Shown piece after piece: positions 46,764 through 56,612 of a stretch of DNA of 64,000 bases (its first letter is position 1; each line of letters opens with the position of its first letter). The notes below the pieces were generated by a model. That model was not told the origin of the DNA, did not search any database, and saw only the letters and a program-made list of their open reading frames with translations. Both the position numbers and the translations under genes were made by a program. The DNA lies in assembly GCF_032393985.1 (NCBI RefSeq), contig NZ_CP135918.1:6015724-6079723 (forward strand). The letters run 5' to 3'. The DNA is from Fischerella sp. JS2 (lineage in GTDB: Bacteria > Cyanobacteriota > Cyanobacteriia > Cyanobacteriales > Nostocaceae).

Positions 46764-48335
46764 ATGAAATTTATTTCCGAACCGTCGATACCTGTAAAAA
46801 TTCAAAAGATGAAAGAACGGGTGCGCTGGGGTAATGCAAGTATTGTCCAGCGCGGAATTGACCAAACTTGCATGGTGATCGACGATCGCAACTTGGATAA
46901 TCCACAATTTTCGTTTATGGTTATTGGCGATAGTGGAACTAAATCATATTACAAACACCATCCCCAGCGTCAAGTAGCTGAACTGATGCTGTCGCACCAA
47001 GAGGAATCTAGTTTTATCTTGCATACAGGTGATGTAATTTACATTGTTGGTTCGCATGAGTATTATCCCCGAAATTTTATCGAACCTTACCGCGAGTTCA
47101 TTAAGGGTGGAGAAAACTACAAGCGTATTCCCTATGATCGCATGGTTTTTAAAACCCCGATTCTGCCAGTCTTGGGTAATCACGATTACTATGATGTACC
47201 GTTGATGTATCGACTGTTGGCAGGAAGCACACTACCACTACGCCGCCTGTTCCGCTACAAAGATATCGAAATTGGTTGGCATGGTTCCTATCAAGGAGAT
47301 GCCTACGCACGGGCATTTTTGGATTATCTCAAGGCTTTCCATTCTAAGGAACAGTTAGAATTTCATCTCGACGAATACTACACCGCTAAAACAGATACCG
47401 GACGTTGTTTGCGTTACGAACCTGGACGTTTCACCCATCTACCCAACCGTTATTACACGTTTCGTTACGGCGGGATTGACTTTTTTGCCCTCGACTCGAA
47501 TACTTTTAACGCCCCATCACCGCTACCCGCAACTAAAGAAGGAGAAAGCAGTCGCCGTCAATTAGAGAAGCGCCGCCACGAGATTGCAGACGAAGAAATG
47601 CAAATTTTAGAAGCGTGCGATCGCCTCAACCCAGATAATCCTGAAGAAGCGGAAAGACTCGACGCCCTCAAAGCCAAGTTATACCAAATTGATGAAGTCA
47701 AAATAGATATTGAAAAACAACTCACATCCCACCACGAACCAGCCATCGATTTTGAACAATTGGAATGGTTTAAGCAAAGGCTAATTGCATCTTGGCACAG
47801 CCAAGAGGTACGGGGGCGAGTAGTGTATTTCCACCATCCCCCCTATGTTACCGAAGCGAGTAAATGGCATCAAGCCCAAACTATAGCAGTACGTCGGCGT
47901 TTACGATGGGTATTTGATAGCGTGGCACAAACTCTTGGTTCCGCAACTCAGGGACGTCCGATTGTTGATTTAATTTTAAATGGTCATGCTCACTGCTTAG
48001 AATATCTCCGCACCACCAACACTGGCTATGCCGACTCTCACCTTAATTGTATAGTTTGCGGTGGTAGTGGTCGTCGTCCCCGTCGTCAGCGAGAGGAAGG
48101 GACAGAGTTAATGGAGACTTTTGAGTATTTAGAAGGAAGTCCTACTCGTAAAATTGCGGATTCACTATTGTTTATTGGTCGCAATGGGTACGATATTTTT
48201 AAGCGGTTGCCATACTCATGTGTGCGAATTGACGTTAGAGGTGGCACTCCACCCAAGTTTATTGTTAAACCACTGGTTGCCGAACGGTTTCAAGGGCAGT
48301 GGTTTAACAAAGAAATGGAAGCGTTTGAGATTTGA
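46764..48335 (+). CDS. Calcineurin-like metallophosphoesterase
   Basis: 523 residues, longer than the simple family members. Metal motifs: GDSG (55-58), GDV (89-91), GNHD (138-141), HHPPY and GHAH. Between them is a helical insert (about 255-320, with DEEMQILEACDRL). No signal peptide. It is related to the purple-acid-phosphatase type. Substrate unknown. The insert is an additional domain that could bind a partner. Confidence 0.85.
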   Translation: MKFISEPSIPVKIQKMKERVRWGNASIVQRGIDQTCMVIDDRNLDNPQFSFMVIGDSGTKSYYKHHPQRQVAELMLSHQEESSFILHTGDVIYIVGSHEYYPRNFIEPYREFIKGGENYKRIPYDRMVFKTPILPVLGNHDYYDVPLMYRLLAGSTLPLRRLFRYKDIEIGWHGSYQGDAYARAFLDYLKAFHSKEQLEFHLDEYYTAKTDTGRCLRYEPGRFTHLPNRYYTFRYGGIDFFALDSNTFNAPSPLPATKEGESSRRQLEKRRHEIADEEMQILEACDRLNPDNPEEAERLDALKAKLYQIDEVKIDIEKQLTSHHEPAIDFEQLEWFKQRLIASWHSQEVRGRVVYFHHPPYVTEASKWHQAQTIAVRRRLRWVFDSVAQTLGSATQGRPIVDLILNGHAHCLEYLRTTNTGYADSHLNCIVCGGSGRRPRRQREEGTELMETFEYLEGSPTRKIADSLLFIGRNGYDIFKRLPYSCVRIDVRGGTPPKFIVKPLVAERFQGQWFNKEMEAFEI

Positions 48336-48378
48336 ATTACTTTCTACACCTGATATTAGCGTAAGTTTGGAAAAACGA

Positions 48379-48444
48379 ACACCGATAAACACAGATGCAC
48401 ACCGATAATTCATCTGTGTGCATCTGTGTGCATCTGTGTTCGTT
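48379..48444. repeat. ACACAGATG dispersed repeat
   Basis: ACACCGATAAACACAGATGC then CATCTGTGTGCATCTGTGTG in inverted order. It forms a hairpin. Other copies: 18715, 58939, 59825. Confidence 0.7.
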
Positions 48445-48527
48445 ATTATTATTGAATTTGCACACAGTGCTGTTTCTGTCTGGAGGAAAATCTAAAACTG
48501 TAAAGATTGCTATTTTCACTCTTTTGC

Positions 48528-49199
48528 TTAAGTAGCTGGAGTATATGCTGTTCCCCAGACGCTAGCAGTATATGTTGGTTCCGATGTTGGAGTAGATGCT
48601 GTTTCCCAGATACTAGCAGTATATGTTTCTTCCGGTGCAGGAGTATAGGCTGCTTCCGGTGCAGGAGTGTAGGCTGCTTCTGGTGCAGGAGTGTAGGCTG
48701 CTTCCGGTGCAGGAGTATAGGCTGCTTCCGGTGCAGGAGTGTAGGCTGCTTCTGGTGCAGGAGTGTAGGCTGCTTCCGGTGCAGGAGTGTAGGCTGCTTC
48801 TGGTGCAGGAGTGTAGGCTGCTTCTGGTGCAGGGGTGTAGGCTGCTTCTAGAGATCGTGTATGTACTGAGGTAATTGCTGGTTCTGTTGTGGGAACAAAT
48901 CCATAGGCAACCCAGCCGATAACTTTAGACACATAAGATCCATCAGATAAATTATTTTGAGTATTAATGAGTTCGTCTATAAGGATTTCAAATCCAAAAC
49001 GAGTCACGTTGCGGATCTTTATATTGCATGTCTCATAACCGTTGTAGTTTTGGATGGTTGGTACAACCACCACTTTCTTGTCCTCAGTAAAAGGCACATT
49101 AAAATTCACCTGATGCCAAGTGTTGCTCTGGAAATGTGCGGCTGAAGTATCAATAATTCCAACACGTTGCTCGAAGTTTTGATAACTCTGTAAATCCAT
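48528..49199 (-). CDS. Jelly-roll (H-type-lectin-like) protein with nine PAPEAAYT repeats
   Basis: 223 residues from the ATG at 49199 (AAAGGAAATT upstream). Residues 1-105 look like a compact beta domain (NTWHQVNFNVPFTEDKKVVV, VTRFGFEILIDE, KVIGWVAYGF), the pattern of H-type-lectin-like jelly rolls. Residues about 117-190 are nine tandem octapeptides (PAPEAAYT). The last 30 residues repeat a looser TYTAS motif. No signal peptide. Neighbour of the VHL/ricin lectin gene on the same strand. I infer a carbohydrate-binding or adhesive protein. Confidence 0.75.
   Translation of the reverse strand: MDLQSYQNFEQRVGIIDTSAAHFQSNTWHQVNFNVPFTEDKKVVVVPTIQNYNGYETCNIKIRNVTRFGFEILIDELINTQNNLSDGSYVSKVIGWVAYGFVPTTEPAITSVHTRSLEAAYTPAPEAAYTPAPEAAYTPAPEAAYTPAPEAAYTPAPEAAYTPAPEAAYTPAPEAAYTPAPEAAYTPAPEETYTASIWETASTPTSEPTYTASVWGTAYTPAT
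48634..48849. repeat. 24-bp tandem repeat, nine copies
   Basis: Units GGTGCAGGAGT(A/G)TAGGCTGC vary at only a few positions, mostly synonymous. Reads PAPEAAYT on the minus strand. Confidence 0.9.
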
Positions 49200-49402
49200 A
49201 ATTTCCTTTGCTTTATGCAAGATATCTTAGTTTTGGAAATGTCTTTGAATACGATTAAACCTATGCTGCAAAGACTTGTAGCTAAATTTCCAGGATGATG
49301 TTGCCTGTCGCTAATGTCTAGACTTAACAAATGTGGAGGAGTAAACATTTAGCGAACATGGCATTTCATCATCCTACTGTTAATGCCTTATTAAGGGCTT
49401 AA
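49200..49402. other. Gap between the two lectin-like genes
   Basis: About 200 bp. No repeat or gene; may hold a separate promoter for the jelly-roll gene. Confidence 0.4.
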
Positions 49403-50569
49403 CTACACAGGCTCAAATTTCCATTTGGAGTTGTCACTATTTGATTTTGTATACTGAATGACATTAGTTCCGTCGGTAGTGCCAGCACCATAGACATTTA
49501 AAACTTTGCCACTATGTTTGGCAACCAGGTAGAAATAGCCATCACCTGCATCTTCCAACCGCCATTTGAAGTGATCGAGTCCTTGGTTTTGCCATTGTAA
49601 AACATTGGCTCCATCATCCTTGCTAGCACCTGTGACAGCTAAAGCTTTGCCGCTATGTTTGGCGATCAGGTAGTAATAGCCATCACCTGCATCTTGTAAT
49701 TGCCATTTAAAGTGATCGACTTTTTGGTTTTGCCATTGTAAGACATTACCTCCATCAGCAGTGTTAGCACCTGTGACAGCTAAAGCTTTGTTGCTGTGTT
49801 TGGCAATGAGATAGTAGTATTGCCCTACAATAGGAACTTTAGGCGATTGAGTTGTGCTACCTTCAATAATGGCATCCTTGCGATCGCGTTCTGGCTGGAA
49901 CACACCTAAGCATGTGCCTTGTGCATCTGTAACTACCCAAGGATGAGTGACATAGGTCGATTTGTTGACGGATTGTCCTGGTTGTAGATCTTGGATGAAT
50001 TGGCGCTGACCTTGATAGTTAATCCAGAAAATTTTTACAACAGAGTTGGTTTTGTTGACGAAATTGATCTGAGTGGCAACGTCGGCATTTATTGAACGAA
50101 GTTGGCTTTCATTCTGACAACCGACATTTGGTAATGAATTTGTTGTAGTACCCGTGGAAGATGTTTGAGTGTTGGTTAATTGTCCTTCTTCTAACCAAGG
50201 CTCAATAGCAATCCAATTGATATGCCATTTATAACCATTGGCTTCTGCTGGGGTAATGGCTGTGTTCTTATAGTCTTGCTCCCAACGGATATATACGCGA
50301 AAGCCTTTTTCTGTGGCTTGGTAAACAGAACTAGCTCCAGTGGTTCCCCAATGATTACCATCGCCAGCAATTGAGGTAACGTAGATCGGTGTTTTGCTAA
50401 ATCCAGCAGCACTAGTGTCAACGTCTACAAAAACACCATTAGCGTTTACCTGCCAATTTGTTGCACCTGGTTTGGTTCTACCTGATGCGATTTTGGCAAC
50501 TGTGGTAACAACGGTTGTGACTTGTGTGCTGTTACTGGTTGTTGGACTTGGTAAGGGTGTAGTTACCAT
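49403..50569 (-). CDS. Multi-domain lectin: jelly-roll-like, VHL-beta-like and ricin-type domains
   Basis: 388 residues from the ATG at 50569 (AAGGAA upstream); the longer frame is rejected. Residues about 25-125 form a beta domain ending GYKWHINWIAIEPW. Residues about 155-228 match the beta domain of the von Hippel-Lindau protein (INFVNKTNSVVKIFWINY, LQPGQS, TYVTHPWVVTD). Residues 249-388 are a beta-trefoil of three ricin repeats, each with YYLIAKHSGKALAVTGA and a QW or KW end. No signal peptide. It probably binds sugars or proteins. Confidence 0.85.
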   Translation of the reverse strand: MVTTPLPSPTTSNSTQVTTVVTTVAKIASGRTKPGATNWQVNANGVFVDVDTSAAGFSKTPIYVTSIAGDGNHWGTTGASSVYQATEKGFRVYIRWEQDYKNTAITPAEANGYKWHINWIAIEPWLEEGQLTNTQTSSTGTTTNSLPNVGCQNESQLRSINADVATQINFVNKTNSVVKIFWINYQGQRQFIQDLQPGQSVNKSTYVTHPWVVTDAQGTCLGVFQPERDRKDAIIEGSTTQSPKVPIVGQYYYLIAKHSNKALAVTGANTADGGNVLQWQNQKVDHFKWQLQDAGDGYYYLIAKHSGKALAVTGASKDDGANVLQWQNQGLDHFKWRLEDAGDGYFYLVAKHSGKVLNVYGAGTTDGTNVIQYTKSNSDNSKWKFEPV

Positions 50570-51612
50570 GCTTTGATTCCTTGATATTACTAAGATTTGA
50601 AAATGAGTAGGTCGTATTTGTTCTTTGTCAAGGTACAAAAACCCCAGTACAATATCTGACTGCAAGACTTGAGTTCGAGACAGAATATTGTAAACACAGC
50701 ATGTTTATTCGCTGGGTTATGATGTTAGATTTGACAAATTTCTGTGTTGCAATTGCTCTATATCTGTATAAACATACTCTTGTTATTGCAAGGAAAATTC
50801 AAGGAAAAATAAGAGAGTTAACTAGACAGTTAACTGCACAATTAATATACAAATAAGAAAAATAATTTCTAAGTAATATTTATGTCAAAAAATTACTAAA
50901 ATTTACTTAATCAAGAATAGCCAGCCTATATCAATCAGATTATAACTACAGTATATGCTAGAGGTAATAATAATTAATTGAAGTTAAAGGTAGCTAGAGA
51001 AAAATAGTATAAATTTATATAGTCATTCTGATTAAACAAACTTCTGCTCCAGCAAATTTACGCTTGAGAATATTAAATTTAAAGGAATTTAAGCAGCAAA
51101 TAGACAGCTAAGACAGTTATAATAAAATGCATGTGATTTTTTATTCTCTAAATAAAAGAAAATGATAAAAATCTTAAAATGTCAGCAAAATCATCTATCT
51201 ATAGTGCGATCGCACAACACATGGGCTGGGCATTTCTGTCGTACAATAGCAAAGTAAATTAGCGTTGTTGTGAGTGTAGTCACACACATTAGACTTGTAT
51301 AGGCGAGTTTAGATCAAGTTCGATTAATCACTTAAAATAAAAACCTCACCCCGCCTTCGGCACCCCTCTCCTTACTAAGGAGAGGGGGAGGGGGGTTTCC
51401 TCTGGGGATAAGGGGCAGGGGGTGAGATTAAACGAGAATTGTAAGTAATCATGCGAGCTTGATATCATACAATAGTCTGTATACTTAGACTTTGTACCAT
51501 TAAAAATTTTCTTTTTTATTTAAATTCCCTGTTTTGACATCAAGACTTAAAAACAAAGGCTAGAGATTATTTTTGCTCCAAATTAATAATCACAGGGTAG
51601 TCTAGTTAGCGT
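50570..51612. other. One-kilobase gap upstream of the AAA pair
   Basis: Very AT-rich between 50700 and 51200. The CCTCACCCC element lies at 51342-51430. The last 180 bp before 51613 should contain the promoter of the AAA operon. A small run of GTGCGATCGCAC at about 51205 is a HIP1 site. No gene seen. Confidence 0.45.
51342..51430. repeat. CCTCACCCC...GGGGTGAG element with hairpin
   Basis: Ends CCTCACCCCGCC and GGGGGTGAGATT; internal CCCTCTCCTT-ACTA-AGGAGAGGG hairpin. Related to 31788-31940. Confidence 0.65.
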
Positions 51613-53022
51613 ATGGAAAAATCTAGAGCCAAACGCAGACGGGGTGTTGTGCTGACCTCCGCTGGAATGAAGCGGCTGCAAGCAGCGATCTTAGCTGTGG
51701 AAATTACTCAGAACAATGGTAATCGTTTTAGCTTAGAAGAATTAAGCGATCGCATTCAAGTTTCTACCAAAACATTGACTCGATTGTGGTCATTGGACGC
51801 AAGTGTAGATCGTAAAACGCTAAAACTCTGCTTTAGTGCCTTTAACTTAGAATTACGTCCATCAGATTACACTATATTGAGTGAACCGGATCACACTGAA
51901 ACTTTTCCAGCACCCTTGCCAAATTTAGAGAACAAAGACATATATGCGTTAGAATTCCCATCTATAAAAGAACTACATCACGAGTCTGAACATATTTGTT
52001 CCTATCCGGATGGCCCAGTTCCCCTAGATTCTCCCTTCTATATTGAACGTCCACCAATTGAAAAAATAGCTTATCAGGAAATAACTCAACCAGGGTGTGT
52101 AATCAGGATTAGATCTCCCAGAGATATGGGTAAAAGCTCTCTAGTGCTGCGGCTGTTAGCCTTTGCCCAAAAGCAAGAATATCATACAGTCAAAATAGAT
52201 TGCCAGGAAATTGATTCGCTGTGTTTGAGTGACTTAAACCATTTTTTCCGTTGTTTTTGCTGGCGAGTAGCAAAAGAATTAGATATTGAGCCGAATCTAG
52301 ATACTTGCTGGGATGAAGAAATGGGCAGAAAATTGAGTTGTAGTTTTTACTTTAAGAACTACTTACTCAAACAAATCAAACGTCCTGTAGTTCTTGTTTT
52401 AGAGCAAGCAGATCACTTTTTTGAACATCCACAACTTGCCCAAGAGTTTTTTCCTTTGTTGCGTTCGTGGTACGAGGAAGCACGAAGAGATAGCATTTGG
52501 CAGAAATTGAGACTAGTCGTAGTTTACTCAACAGAAGTGTATGTCTCTTTAAATATCAACCGCTCTCCATTTAATATTGGATTACCTTTGCGTTTACCAG
52601 AGTTTACTGAGCAACAGGTAAAAGATTTAGCCAAAAGACATGGTTTAAATTGGGAATTTGGTGACGAGGCTGCTCGAGTGATGTCCCTCGTGGGGGGACA
52701 TCCAGCCTTAATTCGGCTGACTCTATATTATCTTTGCTGTCAAGAAATTAGTTTAGAACAGCTAATTAAAGAAGCGATCGCTAACGGTGGTATTTACCGC
52801 TATCATTTATGGCGGCACTGGGCAAGTCTACAAGAAAAACCTGGTCTAATAGAAACATATTCTAAAGTTTTGGCAGGCAAACAAAGTATTTTTCTTAATC
52901 CCATAGAGACTTACAAACTCGACAGTTTAGGAGTGATCAGCTATGAACGCGATCACATCAAACCGCGATGCCAACTTTATCGTAGTTACTTTGAAAAACA
53001 GCTATCTACAACTCGAGTTTAA
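51613..53022 (+). CDS. HTH-AAA-like NTPase (first of tandem pair)
   Basis: 469 residues. Residues 1-90 form a winged or plain helix-turn-helix (LSDRIQVSTKTLTRLW). Residues about 135-400 form an AAA-like (PF14516-type) NTPase: Walker A-like RSPRDMGKSS (168-176), Walker B-like VVLVLEQAD (259-267), where the usual DE is EQ, and SPFNIGLPLRL, a sensor-type segment also in the next gene. The altered Walker B suggests weak or no hydrolysis. It lies 23 bp before the WD40 gene. Role unknown; candidate signal-transducing or defence switch. Confidence 0.8.
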   Translation: MEKSRAKRRRGVVLTSAGMKRLQAAILAVEITQNNGNRFSLEELSDRIQVSTKTLTRLWSLDASVDRKTLKLCFSAFNLELRPSDYTILSEPDHTETFPAPLPNLENKDIYALEFPSIKELHHESEHICSYPDGPVPLDSPFYIERPPIEKIAYQEITQPGCVIRIRSPRDMGKSSLVLRLLAFAQKQEYHTVKIDCQEIDSLCLSDLNHFFRCFCWRVAKELDIEPNLDTCWDEEMGRKLSCSFYFKNYLLKQIKRPVVLVLEQADHFFEHPQLAQEFFPLLRSWYEEARRDSIWQKLRLVVVYSTEVYVSLNINRSPFNIGLPLRLPEFTEQQVKDLAKRHGLNWEFGDEAARVMSLVGGHPALIRLTLYYLCCQEISLEQLIKEAIANGGIYRYHLWRHWASLQEKPGLIETYSKVLAGKQSIFLNPIETYKLDSLGVISYERDHIKPRCQLYRSYFEKQLSTTRV

Positions 53023-53045
53023 GCAATTAATTCATAGGATATTAC

Positions 53046-56000
53046 ATGAGATACCAGGTTGGTGGTAGTCTCCGAGGTGATGATCCCACCTACGTGATTC
53101 GTCAAGCAGACGAACAACTTTATACAGAACTAAAAACAGGTGATTTTTGTTATGTCTTAAATTCCCGACAAATGGGCAAGTCATCTCTACTACAGCGAAC
53201 TAGCCATCGTCTGGAACAAGAAGGCTATGTGTGTGTTTATCTGGATGTTTCCCGATTGGGTAGTGAAGAAACAACACCTGGGCAATGGTACAAAGGCATC
53301 ATTGTTAGCTTGCTTCACAGCTTCGATTTGGCACAGCAGATTAACTTTGAAGATTGGTGGCAACAACAAGCAGAACTTTCCCTGATACAACGACTGCATC
53401 AATTTGTGGAAGAGGTGTTGCTGCCAAAGGTGCAACAGCAGCGTATTTTCATTTTTATCGATGAGATTGATAGCCTACTGAGTTTGAGTTTCCCTGTCAA
53501 TGACTTTTTTGTTTGGATTCGTCATTGCTATAATTTGCGATCGCACAACTGGCAATTTCAGCGCCTGGGATTTGCGATATTTGGTGTAGCTACTCCATCG
53601 GATCTGATTTCAGACAAACAGCGAACGCCCTTTAATATTGGTAAGGCAATTGAGTTATACGGCTTTCAATTGTATGAAGCCAAGCCATTAGTAAAAGGGT
53701 TAGAAGCAGTAATCAATCAACCAGAAATAGTACTGCGGGAGATTATCTACTGGACACAAGGACAACCATTTTTGACCCAAAAACTTTGTCGTTTAGTCGT
53801 CCAAATTGCCTTAGAAAGTTCTACTAAAATGATTACCCTACCTCCGAGAACTGAAGCGTTGTGGGTAGAACAATTAGTGCGATCGCGCCTAATTGAACAT
53901 TGGGAATCTCAAGACGAACCCGAACACCTGCGCACAATTCGCGATCGCTTATTATTTAAAGAAGAACAAGCAGGACGGTTGCTAGGACTTTATCAACGGG
54001 TATTGCAAGCCGAAGAGAACCAAGCACCACCTATACTAACAGATGACAGTCGCGAACAAACAGAACTGTTGTTATCAGGATTAGTTGAGAAGCGTGACGG
54101 TTATTTAAAAATCAAAAATCCGATCTACCGGAGTGTCTTCAATGCTCAATGGGTGACACAGCAGTTAGATACTCTGCGTCCCTACTCCCAAGCATTGAAT
54201 GCGTGGGTAATGTCGAACTACGAAGATCAATCGCGTTTGTTGCGGGGACGAGCTTTGCAGGATGCTCAAAAATGGGCGCAAGGCAAAAGTCTGGGCGATG
54301 TCGACTATCAGTTTTTAGCTGCTAGTCAGCAAGAAGAACGACGAGAAGTACAAATGGCATTAGAAGCCGCACGAGCTAAAGAAGTAGAAGCACGACTAGC
54401 ACAAGAGAAAAAAACAGCTAGATTGCAGAGGTTTTTATTAGTAACAGTTGCGATCGCGTTACTCGTTTCTACCGGATTGGGGATCGGAACTTTCATTATG
54501 TACCGCCAAGCAGTCAACAGCGAATACCAAGCAAGGCTAAGTGAAGTTGCGGCGCTGGTGTCTTCTTCTGAGGGGTTATTTGCTTCAAATCAAAAATTGG
54601 ATGCATTAGTAGAAGCAATCAAAGCGACACAAAGACTCCAAAAGCTGAAGCAGCCTAACACCAATGTTGAGCCTCAGGTGAAAAATGTCTTACGACAAGC
54701 AGTTTATGGATCAGATGAATACAATCGTTTTTCAGGACATACAGCAGCTGTGATGACAGTAGCTGTTAGTCCTGATAGTTCCTTAATTGCCTCAGCAGGT
54801 ATGGATAAAACGATTAGGCTGTGGCGACGTGATGGCACAGCAGTAGCGATATTCACAGATCATCAAGCAGCAGTAAGGATATTAGAGTTTAGCTTTGACG
54901 GTCAAATCTTTGTCTCAGCCAGTGACGATGGAGTCATTAAAGTATGGCAGCGAAATCAAAGCGGCACATATCGCATTTCTAGTAGTTTTACAGCTCACAC
55001 TGCGGCTATCTGGGGACTTGCCTTGAGTCCTGATGGTGAAACTATTGCTTCGGCAAGTCTTGACAAAAAAGTGAAATTGTGGAAGCGTGATGGCTCCTTG
55101 CTCAACACTTTTGCAGGTGATAATGCTGCTTTTTCGGGAGTAGCATTTAGTCCTGATGGTCGAGTTTTAGCTGCTGCGACTCTATACAAGGCTGTCAAAT
55201 TGTGGAAACAAGATGGCACGAGTTGGGATAAAGCCAACTTACTCCAAACTCTCTCAGATCACACAGGTTGGGTTGCCGCAGTTGCTTTTAGTCCGGATGG
55301 CCAAACTATTGCTTCTTCCAGCGAAGACACAACCGTCAAACTGTGGCGAAAAGATAACACAAATGGCAACTATCGTTTCTGGAAAACTCTTAAAGGACAT
55401 AGTGCAGGAATTTGGCAAGTTGTCTTTAGTCCAGATGGTCAAGCTATTGCTTCCGCCAGCCTCGACAAAACAATTAAACTTTGGAACATTGATGGCACAG
55501 AACTGAGGACGCTAAGAGGACATAGTGCGTCGGTATGGAGTGTGAAGTTTAGCCGTGACGCCAGTTTTATTGCTTCGGCGGGTGCAGAAAATGTTGTCAG
55601 ATTATGGCAGACTGAGAATGCATTCCAGAAAAGTATTATTGCCCATAGTGCCGGAATTTGGTCAATTGCTATCAGTCCTAAAACTGGGGCGATCGCAACC
55701 GCAGGTCATGAAAACATAGCTAAACTTTGGAGTAACCAAGGCAAATTGCTTAAAATTTTTTCTAATGGCAGTCCGGTCTTCGGAGTTTCATTCAGTCGTG
55801 ATGGCAAGTTAATTGCTCTAGCTTCGGAAGATGATACAGTGAAACTTTGGCAAGCGGACGGCACTTTGGTTGCTACCTATAAATATCCTACTAGTAGTGA
55901 GCTGTTTACAGGTGCAATGAGTCCCAACGCTCAAACAATAGCGATGGTAAATGTAGATAAAACTATTAGGCTTTGGTGGCGCGATCGCCAAGCACCTGTG

Positions 56001-56612
56001 CAAGATTTTCGCCTTTCATCAAAGATCCTGAAGGGACATGAAGCAGAAATTTGGCAAGTCGTATTTAGTCCAGACAGTCGGCTTTTAGCTTCAGCCAGTG
56101 GCGATGGAACCGTGAAGTTATGGACGTTGGATGGTAAATTACTAAAAACTCTTCAAGGTCATACGGCGGCTGTGTGGAGAGTTGCCTTCAGCCCTGATGG
56201 TAAAATAATAGCCTCTGGAAGTGGAGACAACACCGTCAAGTTGTGGACACTAGATGGCAAATTGCTGAGAACTCTTCAAGGTCATACAGCAGCAATTTGG
56301 GGAGTAGCGTTTAGTCCCGACAGTAAAATAGTAGCTACTGCAAGTGTGGATACGACTATAAAGCTTTGGCAAGTTGATGGTACAGAACTCACAACCCTAA
56401 CAGGACATACTGCTGCAATTAGGGGAGTTGCTATCAGTCGTGACGGCAAAATTCTAGCTTCAATTGGTGATGACAACACACTTATCCTGTGGAATTTACA
56501 GCGAATTCTCAAGCAAGATGTACTGGCTTATGGTTGTGCTTTAGCACAGAATTATTTGCAGACTAATAGAACAGTGAAACAGAGCGATCGCCATCTTTGC
56601 AAGCAAATTTGA
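53046..56612 (+). CDS. AAA-like NTPase with membrane helix and 14 WD40 repeats
   Basis: 1188 residues. Residues about 1-330: AAA-like domain with Walker A SRQMGKSSL (40-48), Walker B IFIFIDEID (134-142), and RTPFNIGKAIEL shared with the upstream gene. Residues about 430-460 are a coiled coil, about 462-485 a membrane helix. Residues about 559-1165: 14 WD40 repeats (pattern GHTAAVW..AFSPDG...ASASxDxTVKLW), enough for two seven-blade propellers. STAND-like architecture. WD40s may sense a ligand and the AAA domain may oligomerise at the membrane. The Walker B is intact, unlike its partner's. Confidence 0.9.
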   Translation: MRYQVGGSLRGDDPTYVIRQADEQLYTELKTGDFCYVLNSRQMGKSSLLQRTSHRLEQEGYVCVYLDVSRLGSEETTPGQWYKGIIVSLLHSFDLAQQINFEDWWQQQAELSLIQRLHQFVEEVLLPKVQQQRIFIFIDEIDSLLSLSFPVNDFFVWIRHCYNLRSHNWQFQRLGFAIFGVATPSDLISDKQRTPFNIGKAIELYGFQLYEAKPLVKGLEAVINQPEIVLREIIYWTQGQPFLTQKLCRLVVQIALESSTKMITLPPRTEALWVEQLVRSRLIEHWESQDEPEHLRTIRDRLLFKEEQAGRLLGLYQRVLQAEENQAPPILTDDSREQTELLLSGLVEKRDGYLKIKNPIYRSVFNAQWVTQQLDTLRPYSQALNAWVMSNYEDQSRLLRGRALQDAQKWAQGKSLGDVDYQFLAASQQEERREVQMALEAARAKEVEARLAQEKKTARLQRFLLVTVAIALLVSTGLGIGTFIMYRQAVNSEYQARLSEVAALVSSSEGLFASNQKLDALVEAIKATQRLQKLKQPNTNVEPQVKNVLRQAVYGSDEYNRFSGHTAAVMTVAVSPDSSLIASAGMDKTIRLWRRDGTAVAIFTDHQAAVRILEFSFDGQIFVSASDDGVIKVWQRNQSGTYRISSSFTAHTAAIWGLALSPDGETIASASLDKKVKLWKRDGSLLNTFAGDNAAFSGVAFSPDGRVLAAATLYKAVKLWKQDGTSWDKANLLQTLSDHTGWVAAVAFSPDGQTIASSSEDTTVKLWRKDNTNGNYRFWKTLKGHSAGIWQVVFSPDGQAIASASLDKTIKLWNIDGTELRTLRGHSASVWSVKFSRDASFIASAGAENVVRLWQTENAFQKSIIAHSAGIWSIAISPKTGAIATAGHENIAKLWSNQGKLLKIFSNGSPVFGVSFSRDGKLIALASEDDTVKLWQADGTLVATYKYPTSSELFTGAMSPNAQTIAMVNVDKTIRLWWRDRQAPVQDFRLSSKILKGHEAEIWQVVFSPDSRLLASASGDGTVKLWTLDGKLLKTLQGHTAAVWRVAFSPDGKIIASGSGDNTVKLWTLDGKLLRTLQGHTAAIWGVAFSPDSKIVATASVDTTIKLWQVDGTELTTLTGHTAAIRGVAISRDGKILASIGDDNTLILWNLQRILKQDVLAYGCALAQNYLQTNRTVKQSDRHLCKQI

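Noticed and set aside
48507-48874. Plus-strand Cys-rich ORFs over the octapeptide array
   Set aside because: Antisense shadows of the 24-bp tandem repeat.
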